A stretch of DNA of 64,000 bases from Arsenophonus nasoniae DSM 15247 (GTDB taxonomy: Bacteria; Pseudomonadota; Gammaproteobacteria; Enterobacterales; Enterobacteriaceae). Where the stretch lies: assembly GCF_000429565.1 (NCBI RefSeq), contig NZ_AUCC01000007.1, forward strand, positions 1 through 64,000. The letters run 5' to 3'. The notes below the pieces were generated by a model. That model was not told the origin of the DNA. It did no database searches and worked only from the letters and a program-made list of their open reading frames with translations. The translations under genes and the position numbers were made by a program. This document shows, piece by piece, positions 57,882 through 64,000 of the stretch (the stretch's first letter is position 1; each line of letters starts with the position of its first letter).

Positions 57882-59174
57882 TCAATGTGTTGACTTAACA
57901 ATGTACTCAAGCAAAGGTTGTTCTTGCTTACAAAGTCTTTGCCAGTCAACAATAGGCAGCTTCACTGCAAGCATGATACTGCCATCTATATCCATTTCTT
58001 CATACTCGATTGCCTGAAGTTGATAAAACCGACTGCGTAAACGACCCGCTTCTGGCGGTAAACGCAATTCATAATGTGCAATTTCACCAGAAAGACGTTC
58101 TGTTAGCGCCTGTAATAATAATGGAATTCCTTCGCCGGTTTGGGCTGAAAGCCAGACCCGAATAGGGACATTATTCTCATCTCGATCAATACGGGGGATA
58201 AATCCATTCAACATGTCAATTTTATTCATGACTAACAGTGCTGGAATTTCATTAGCCTCAATTTCTTCTAATACACTTTCAACTGCTTGGATATTTTCTT
58301 CCATACGGTTATCCACAGCATCGACAACATGTAATAATAAACTGGCTTCACGTGTTTCCTGCAATGTTGCTTTAAATGCCGCAACAAGATCATGAGGAAG
58401 ATGACGAATAAAACCGACAGTATCGGCCAATACTATCGCTCCAACATCATCTATATCAATACGCCGTAATGTAGGATCTAACGTCGCAAATAATTGATCT
58501 GCAGCATATACTTCAGACTTTGTCATTTGATTAAACAGACTAGACTTGCCTGCATTAGTGTAACCTACCAATGATATGGTGGGAATACCCGCTTTAGTTC
58601 TAGCTTGTCTACCCTGCTCTCTCTGCTTTTCAACCTTTGCCAATCGAGAAAGGATTTGCCGAATTTTACCTCGGATCAATCGACGATCCGTTTCAAGTTG
58701 AGTTTCACCAGGTCCACGCAGGCCGATCCCGCCTTTTTGTCGCTCAAGATGAGTCCAACCACGTACCAAACGGGTAGAAATATGCCTTAACTGAGCTAAT
58801 TCAACTTGTAGTTTACCTTCATGGGTTCGAGCGCGCTGTGCAAATATATCTAAAATTAAACCCGTACGATCAATAACTCGACACTGACATAATCGCTCAA
58901 GATTTCTTTCCTGTGCAGGGCTTAAAGTATGGTCAAAAAGAACCACATCGGCATTACTAACTTTAACGGCTGCCGCGATTTCTTCCGCTTTACCCTCGCC
59001 AACAAAATATTTAGCCTGGGGTGATTTGCGATTACCTGTGATTATCTGTACTGGCTTAATGCCCGCAGAGATGACTAATGATTCAAATTCAATGAGGTTT
59101 TCAGTATCTTTTTCATTTGCGAAAAAAACATGCACAAGAACAGCTAATTCCCCACCTTCATGTCTATCAAACAA
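57882..59174 (-). CDS. hflX: HflX, ribosome-associated GTPase
   Basis: Splits stalled 70S ribosomes under heat stress. I place the start at TTG 59174 ([16 protein letters not shown]), eight bases after AAGGAG and aligned with the E. coli start; GTG 59180 is an alternative. 430 residues (E. coli 426). N-terminal HflX domain ([30 protein letters not shown]), coiled-coil linker, then G1 [10 protein letters not shown]3 [11 protein letters not shown] and G4 NKIDML. Confidence 0.95.
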   Translation of the reverse strand: MFDRHEGGELAVLVHVFFANEKDTENLIEFESLVISAGIKPVQIITGNRKSPQAKYFVGEGKAEEIAAAVKVSNADVVLFDHTLSPAQERNLERLCQCRVIDRTGLILDIFAQRARTHEGKLQVELAQLRHISTRLVRGWTHLERQKGGIGLRGPGETQLETDRRLIRGKIRQILSRLAKVEKQREQGRQARTKAGIPTISLVGYTNAGKSSLFNQMTKSEVYAADQLFATLDPTLRRIDIDDVGAIVLADTVGFIRHLPHDLVAAFKATLQETREASLLLHVVDAVDNRMEENIQAVESVLEEIEANEIPALLVMNKIDMLNGFIPRIDRDENNVPIRVWLSAQTGEGIPLLLQALTERLSGEIAHYELRLPPEAGRLRSRFYQLQAIEYEEMDIDGSIMLAVKLPIVDWQRLCKQEQPLLEYIVKSTH

Positions 59175-59212
59175 AAGCACAACTCCTTAGACTTAAAAAA
59201 TATCAAACAGGC

Positions 59213-59247
59213 AAAATACAGATAAAGTTCCCTTTATCTGTATTTTT
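59213..59247. terminator. Terminator between hfq and hflX
   Basis: A 14-15 base stem (AAAATACAGATAAAG/CTTTATCTGTATTTT) with a TTCC loop lies about 25 bases past the hfq stop. The longer T-run is on the plus strand. Confidence 0.75.
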
Positions 59248-59268
59248 TTGTTCAAATAATTAACTGTA

Positions 59269-59565
59269 TTATTCAGTCGCATCACTATCCTGTGGAACTG
59301 CCACATTGCCTGTATTGTAATTACCTAGGCCTGTATTACCCCCTTGATTACTATGGTGAGATACAGGACGAGAAGGTACTACAGTAGAAATAGCATGCTT
59401 ATATACCATTTGGCTTACTGTGTTTTTCAGTAAAATAACAAATTGATCAAATGATTCGATTTGACCTTGTAATTTGATGCCATTGACCAAATAAATGGAA
59501 ACCGGAACCCTTTCACGACGTAACGCGTTTAGGAACGGATCTTGCAAAGATTGCCCCTTAGCCAT
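59269..59565 (-). CDS. hfq: RNA chaperone Hfq
   Basis: Sm-like hexamer that pairs small RNAs with mRNAs. 98 residues. The Sm1 motif ([20 protein letters not shown] and [10 protein letters not shown]) and Sm2 core ([12 protein letters not shown]) are intact, including the proximal-face YKH. The C-terminal tail is short, Gly/Asn/Asp-rich and disordered. The presence of hfq implies that sRNA control is kept. Confidence 0.97.
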   Translation of the reverse strand: MAKGQSLQDPFLNALRRERVPVSIYLVNGIKLQGQIESFDQFVILLKNTVSQMVYKHAISTVVPSRPVSHHSNQGGNTGLGNYNTGNVAVPQDSDATE

Positions 59566-59674
59566 TCTCTATTTTCCTTATTTTGTTGTTTTTAACTAAG
59601 AACCTTTATGGTTCGAAAAAATTAACTACTCAAAAAATTGTGCCTTTACCACCAATTGTACATAAATAGCAAAC

Positions 59675-60616
59675 CTATGCACTAATAAGATGCAATATTG
59701 TGTTAAGTGCTCCCTTAATATCATCGCTATCGAGTCTATGCACGTTTTTCCATCCTTTTAACCATGTAATTTGACGTTTAGCCAATTGACGTGTTGCACA
59801 TATACCACGATAAACCATTTCATCATAGTTGATTTCACCAGACAAATATGACCACATCTGACGATAACCAACAGAACGAATAGCAGGTAGATCTTGATGG
59901 AGATCCCCCCTAGCATAAAGAGCGCTAACTTCATCCTCAAAACCCGCATTCAACATTTGTAGAAAACGCATCTCGATACGTTGATGAAGAATTTTACGAT
60001 CTTGCGGTGAAATCGCAAACTGTAACACATTATATGGTAATTCTGCTTCTACAATTTCAGTCAATTCTGTCAGGCTCTTTCCAGAAACTAAAAAAACCTC
60101 CAAGGCACGAGACAATCGTTGCGGATCATTAGGATGGATTCTAGCTGCCGATATAGGATCAACCTCTTGTAAACGTTTATGAATTGCCCCCCAACCCGAT
60201 TGCTTCGCTTGCAATTCAATTTCTGCCCGAATTGTAACATCGGCTGAAGGTAAGGGTGACAACCCATCTAGTAACGCTTTAAAATATAGCATAGTCCCTC
60301 CAACGAGTAAGGGAATACGACCTGAAGCGACTATTTTTTCCATTTCTGCTAAAGCATCACGACGAAAGTCTGCCACAGAATAAGACTGTGACGGATCCAA
60401 AATGTCAATCAATCGGTGTGGCGCAATTTGTTGCTCTTCCAGTGTTGGTTTCGCTGTTCCTATATTCATATCTCGATAAATTAATGCAGAATCTACACTA
60501 ATTATTTCAACGGGTAATTTTTGACACAATGCCATTGCCAATGCTGTCTTTCCCGACGCCGTAGGCCCCATTATAAAAATCGCTTGCGGTTTAGGTTGAA
60601 AAATTTTTTTACTCAT
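59675..60616 (-). CDS. miaA: tRNA dimethylallyltransferase MiaA
   Basis: Adds the isopentenyl group to A37 of tRNAs reading UNN codons. 313 residues (E. coli 316). P-loop [14 protein letters not shown] near residue 18, substrate loops [38 protein letters not shown] and [11 protein letters not shown]. It overlaps the mutL stop by 8 bases, as part of the amiB-mutL-miaA-hfq-hflX cluster. Confidence 0.97.
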   Translation of the reverse strand: MSKKIFQPKPQAIFIMGPTASGKTALAMALCQKLPVEIISVDSALIYRDMNIGTAKPTLEEQQIAPHRLIDILDPSQSYSVADFRRDALAEMEKIVASGRIPLLVGGTMLYFKALLDGLSPLPSADVTIRAEIELQAKQSGWGAIHKRLQEVDPISAARIHPNDPQRLSRALEVFLVSGKSLTELTEIVEAELPYNVLQFAISPQDRKILHQRIEMRFLQMLNAGFEDEVSALYARGDLHQDLPAIRSVGYRQMWSYLSGEINYDEMVYRGICATRQLAKRQITWLKGWKNVHRLDSDDIKGALNTILHLISA

Positions 60617-62546
60617 GAGTTAAAGCCGTTATCACCGATTCAAAATCAATTAGTTGTAGTAATGTTTTCGGTGGTTCTTTAACTAATTCAGGGTGAGCCC
60701 GCTCAAGATCCGCTAGTAACTGTACCCCTTGTGCAACCGTCCACACTTGTTTTTCATTCACTAAATAATCTGCTAACCAAACAACTAATTCCTTCACCTG
60801 ACAAGAAGTATTTTGAGCAAGATATTTCAACAGTTTTGGAAATAATTCAGCCAAATTTTGCGATCTCAAGGGACAAGATACAGCACTAATTGTTGCTTTA
60901 TTATGAGAAATATTGATATCAAAACCTAATGTACTTAATAATACCTTTACTCGATAAAAAGTTTCAATTTCCTTTTCTGTTAATGCGAGTTTTATTGGTA
61001 TAAGTAACGGCTGAGATTTTAATCCTTTATCAGTAGGAATTAATTGACTTCGTTTCAAATATCGCTCAGCTTCCGCTAATGATAACAAACCTATTCCAAA
61101 TGATGATTCAATAAATGCGAAATTTTTAGAGTAAATTGTTAGTATTTTACCAAATGTATAATTTTTATCATTTTTTTCAACAAATACCGATTTTACTGCT
61201 AATTTTTCAGTTTTTATGGGTTTCCGCTCTGGAAAAAGTGGGATTTTTTCTTGTTCACATGCTTCATTTTGCATCAATTGCTGATAAAGCTCACCCTGTT
61301 TTTTGTTATAAGTTTTTTGGGTTATTTTTCCATTATTGTAGCAAGAAAATGATGTCGTTTCAGATGGCGAAATTTGGTTACACGCCCTTAATTCTGTTAT
61401 TACTTGCGCTTTTTGCTCTTCAACAACTAAATCCTGTTTTGGATTATCTGAGGCAAAAAAATTTTCACCCGCAGCTAACCTATTTTGCAATCCTAAAACA
61501 GGATGACTTTCTTGTTTTAAATCAATAGTCACTTGATTAAATTGTTTTTGTTGTTGGCTTAGTAGCGTGTTCACACCCTGATAGATAAAATCATGCACCA
61601 ATCTTGCTTGGTGAAAACGGACTTCCTGTTTAGCTGGATGAACATTAACATCAACCTGACTAGGATCAATCGTTAAATAAAGAACATAAGCAGCTTGCTG
61701 CTCATCTGGCTGACGATCAGCATAGGCCTGGCGAATGGCATGATTAATTAATCGATCACGCATCATGCGGCCATTAACATAACAGTATTGAATTTCAACA
61801 GTCTTACCTAAATCGGGATTAGTTATCCAACCTTTAATTGCTAAATCACCATGTTGCCAACCTAATTTCAGCGCATTTTGTATAAAAGTGCTGCCACAAA
61901 TTGCAGCCAGACGTCGTTCATATTGCTCTTCACTCTTTGTCGCACGATACTGGCGAACTAATTTACCATTATGATGCAAGTTGATTGCAACATCGAAACG
62001 CGCTAAAGCGATTCTACGTACCACCTCATCAATATGGCTAAATTCGGTCTTCTCTGTACGTAAAAATTTACGTCGAGCTGGAGTATTATAAAACAGATCA
62101 AGAACTTCAACTGTTGTTCCTATTGGGTGAGCAGCAGGTTTTAGCGTAACATTCATCTCACGCCCTTCAGCATAAGCTTGCCAGGCTTCTGTTTGTGTCT
62201 CGACGCGTGAAGTTAGTATTAAACGAGAAACTGAACTAATACTAGCTAGCGCTTCTCCTCTAAATCCCATACTCTTAATAGCGGCGAGATCTTCTAGCGT
62301 AGCTATTTTGCTGGTAGCGTGTCGCTCTAACGCTAAGGTTAAATCTTCTTTGGCAATACCACTACCATTATCATGGATACGGATAAGCTTTGCACCACCA
62401 CGCTCAATTTCTATATCAATACGACTGGCGCCAGCATCAAGACTATTTTCGACTAACTCTTTCACAACCGATGATGGACGTTCAACAACTTCACCTGCAG
62501 CAATTTGATTAGCTAACTGAGGAGAAAGAATTTGTATTGCTGACAT
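60609..62546 (-). CDS. mutL: DNA mismatch repair protein MutL
   Basis: GHKL ATPase that links MutS mismatch recognition to MutH and UvrD. 645 residues (E. coli 615). N-terminal ATP-binding motifs: [26 protein letters not shown] and [10 protein letters not shown]. The linker (about 330-450) is low in conservation and Gln/Lys-rich, which explains the extra length. The C-terminal dimerisation domain starts near residue 455. An intact mutL argues against a gross loss of mismatch repair despite nearby gene decay. Confidence 0.96.
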   Translation of the reverse strand: MSAIQILSPQLANQIAAGEVVERPSSVVKELVENSLDAGASRIDIEIERGGAKLIRIHDNGSGIAKEDLTLALERHATSKIATLEDLAAIKSMGFRGEALASISSVSRLILTSRVETQTEAWQAYAEGREMNVTLKPAAHPIGTTVEVLDLFYNTPARRKFLRTEKTEFSHIDEVVRRIALARFDVAINLHHNGKLVRQYRATKSEEQYERRLAAICGSTFIQNALKLGWQHGDLAIKGWITNPDLGKTVEIQYCYVNGRMMRDRLINHAIRQAYADRQPDEQQAAYVLYLTIDPSQVDVNVHPAKQEVRFHQARLVHDFIYQGVNTLLSQQQKQFNQVTIDLKQESHPVLGLQNRLAAGENFFASDNPKQDLVVEEQKAQVITELRACNQISPSETTSFSCYNNGKITQKTYNKKQGELYQQLMQNEACEQEKIPLFPERKPIKTEKLAVKSVFVEKNDKNYTFGKILTIYSKNFAFIESSFGIGLLSLAEAERYLKRSQLIPTDKGLKSQPLLIPIKLALTEKEIETFYRVKVLLSTLGFDINISHNKATISAVSCPLRSQNLAELFPKLLKYLAQNTSCQVKELVVWLADYLVNEKQVWTVAQGVQLLADLERAHPELVKEPPKTLLQLIDFESVITALTHE

Positions 62547-62567
62547 AATGACCTCTGTCGTATTCCA

Positions 62568-63857
62568 TCATTTTGGCGCTGCTTGTAGGGGGTGCTGGGT
62601 AAAATAATTGCGTAAACCTTGATGAATAGCTATCGCCAAACGTTCCTGATAATCATCGGAAACTAAAAGACGTTCTTCAGAAATATTACTAATAAAACCG
62701 GTTTCCACAAGAATAGAGGGAATGTCAGGAGAACGGAGTACACCAAGACTAGCATGTTCCGGATCATATTTATGGATATTACCAATTTTATTTAATTCTC
62801 TCAGTACTTTTACCGCAACAGCATAACCTACACGCTGGGAATTGCCAAATTGCAAGTCTAAAACAGCTTGGCTAAGATATGGATCTGAGCCATTAGCTAA
62901 CGCATCACCTGCACCACCTAATAATTCAGATTGCTTCTCATGTTGTTCAAGCCAATTACCCAATTCACTATTCGCTCTTCGATTGGAAAGAACCCAAACA
63001 GAAGCACCTCGAGCACGATTATTAGGTGCTGCATCAGCATGAATTGAAACGAGCATATCAGCTGCTTTTTGTCGCGCCACTTCTGAACGACCCGCTACAG
63101 AAATAAAATAATCGCCATTGCGAGTCATCACGGGCTTAAACATCGGATCTGTCTTTAAATAGTTTTCTAATTTACGCGCGATACTCATTGTTATATTTTT
63201 TTCTCGATGACCATTTTGCCCAATTGCACCTGGATCTTTACCACCATGCCCAGCATCAATTGCCACGACAACTTGCCGGGTTCCTTTAGGTAAATTTTTA
63301 TATATTACGGGGGTCGGAGAGTAATTGACTAACTTTTTCTCTGTTTTTGAATTAATTGCTAGCGATTTATTGGTTACTTCATTTGCTGGCTGAAATATCT
63401 GAGACTGTGACGCGCCAGCACGACTATTCTTTAATGTAAAAACTATTTGATAATGCTGATTTATTTGTTTAACCACCGCACTTGCTGTCACTGCATTTGC
63501 CAGTTCTATAACAATACGTTGATACTGACTATTCGGTGGCTGACTAGTACGAACCCCTTGAACTAAATTATTATTTATAAACTTCATTGGTAATCCAGCT
63601 ACCGGATCAGATTGACGAAAATCGATAACTAAACGCTCAGGTTCATGGAGTGGAAAAAAGTGGTACTCTGGATTACCTCCAGCAAAGCGTAAAATGACTT
63701 TTGCTTCGGATAAATTATCATTGACGTGAATATTGAATAAAGTAGCAGCCTGTGCACTAGACAACAATAAGTTGTTAAGTAATATCATTGTCATTAATAA
63801 AAGAAATACATGAATTTGCCATCTTTTTATTATATTAATCATCGAAGTCGTCATCAT
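62568..63857 (-). CDS. amiB: N-acetylmuramoyl-L-alanine amidase AmiB
   Basis: Periplasmic Zn amidase that splits septal peptidoglycan after activation by EnvC. 429 residues. A signal peptide (about residues 10-38, VFLLLMTMILLNNLLLSSAQA), an AMIN domain (about 40-140), a linker, and an Amidase_3 domain with AIDAGHGGKDPGAIG, SIHADAAPN and the catalytic VETGFISN. The regulatory helix region that blocks the site in AmiB enzymes (NWLEQHEKQSELLGGAGD) is kept. Start may be ATG 63857 or 63854. Confidence 0.96.
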   Translation of the reverse strand: MMTTSMINIIKRWQIHVFLLLMTMILLNNLLLSSAQAATLFNIHVNDNLSEAKVILRFAGGNPEYHFFPLHEPERLVIDFRQSDPVAGLPMKFINNNLVQGVRTSQPPNSQYQRIVIELANAVTASAVVKQINQHYQIVFTLKNSRAGASQSQIFQPANEVTNKSLAINSKTEKKLVNYSPTPVIYKNLPKGTRQVVVAIDAGHGGKDPGAIGQNGHREKNITMSIARKLENYLKTDPMFKPVMTRNGDYFISVAGRSEVARQKAADMLVSIHADAAPNNRARGASVWVLSNRRANSELGNWLEQHEKQSELLGGAGDALANGSDPYLSQAVLDLQFGNSQRVGYAVAVKVLRELNKIGNIHKYDPEHASLGVLRSPDIPSILVETGFISNISEERLLVSDDYQERLAIAIHQGLRNYFTQHPLQAAPK

Positions 63858-63871
63858 GATTAGTATTCCTA

Positions 63872-64000
63872 TTACGACAATTTTTCTAATAACATTTCCC
63901 CATATGTTGATAACGCGACAAAACGTGCTTGTCTTCCATTATTGTCATATGATAGATAGAGTTCGAGATCAGCGGATGGTAATATTCCTTCACCTTTCTT
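63872..64000 (-). CDS. tsaE: TsaE, tRNA threonylcarbamoyladenosine ATPase (3' end only)
   Basis: The last 42 codons of tsaE: KKGEGILPSADLELYLSYDN followed by NGRQARFVALSTYGE. This matches the C-terminus of E. coli TsaE (WPQQGTGVLPDPDVEIHI-type sequence). TsaE is the ATPase of the t6A37 tRNA modification complex with TsaB and TsaD. The gene starts beyond the right edge; it is followed by amiB as in E. coli. Confidence 0.88.
   Translation of the reverse strand, partial: KKGEGILPSADLELYLSYDNNGRQARFVALSTYGEMLLEKLS

Overview
The window is a piece of chromosome from an AT-rich gammaproteobacterium of the order Enterobacterales. Almost every protein reads as a close homologue of an Escherichia coli core protein, and long blocks of gene order match E. 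coli. Low GC, several fresh pseudogenes and a reduced gene set between conserved blocks suggest a host-associated member of the Morganellaceae, for example Arsenophonus. The genus is an inference from composition and decay; no rRNA is present to confirm it.

Layout. 1-6650: a fragment of an unrecognised gene, the oxygen-independent ubiquinone genes ubiT (truncated), ubiU and ubiV (no normal start codon), a three-gene export operon (HlyD-type adaptor plus two ABC-2 permeases, no ATPase), and an in-frame deletion scar joining the first codons of btsS to the last codons of btsR. 6650-25800 (mainly minus strand): the RNA and translation superoperon deaD, nlpI, pnp, rpsO, truB, rbfA, infB, nusA, rimP, tRNA-fMet, tRNA-Leu, secG, glmM, folP, ftsH, rlmE, then yhbY and greA. 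26000-32000: dacB, obgE, rpmA, rplU, ispB, and a divergent pair of Mu-related regulators (a Mu-repressor-like protein facing the Ner-like SfsB). 32000-36100: mdh/argR, which sits near 73 min in E. coli, is joined directly to fbp and ppa, which sit near 96 min, so a rearrangement or deletion endpoint lies near 33.8-34.0 kb. 36100-48200: ytfP, tamB, tamA, a nitrilase, a triply broken pepO, ytfK with an unknown coupled ORF, ytfJ, cysQ (amber codon) and fklB. 48500-64000: rplI, rpsR, priB, rpsF, rlmB, rnr, nsrR, purA, hflC, hflK, hflX, hfq, miaA, mutL, amiB and the 3' end of tsaE.

The genes mostly serve RNA processing, ribosome assembly, translation, membrane protein quality control (FtsH with HflK/HflC), outer-membrane assembly (TamA/TamB) and cell-wall remodelling (DacB, AmiB, NlpI). 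Decay is concentrated in accessory functions: anaerobic ubiquinone synthesis, pyruvate sensing (BtsS/BtsR), PepO and CysQ.

I found no CRISPR array, toxin island, complete insertion sequence or clearly new defence system. The most interesting loci are the Mu immunity-like regulator pair with a cluster of repeated half-sites, the btsS-btsR scar, the AUA-start ubiV, and the unknown ORF coupled to ytfK.
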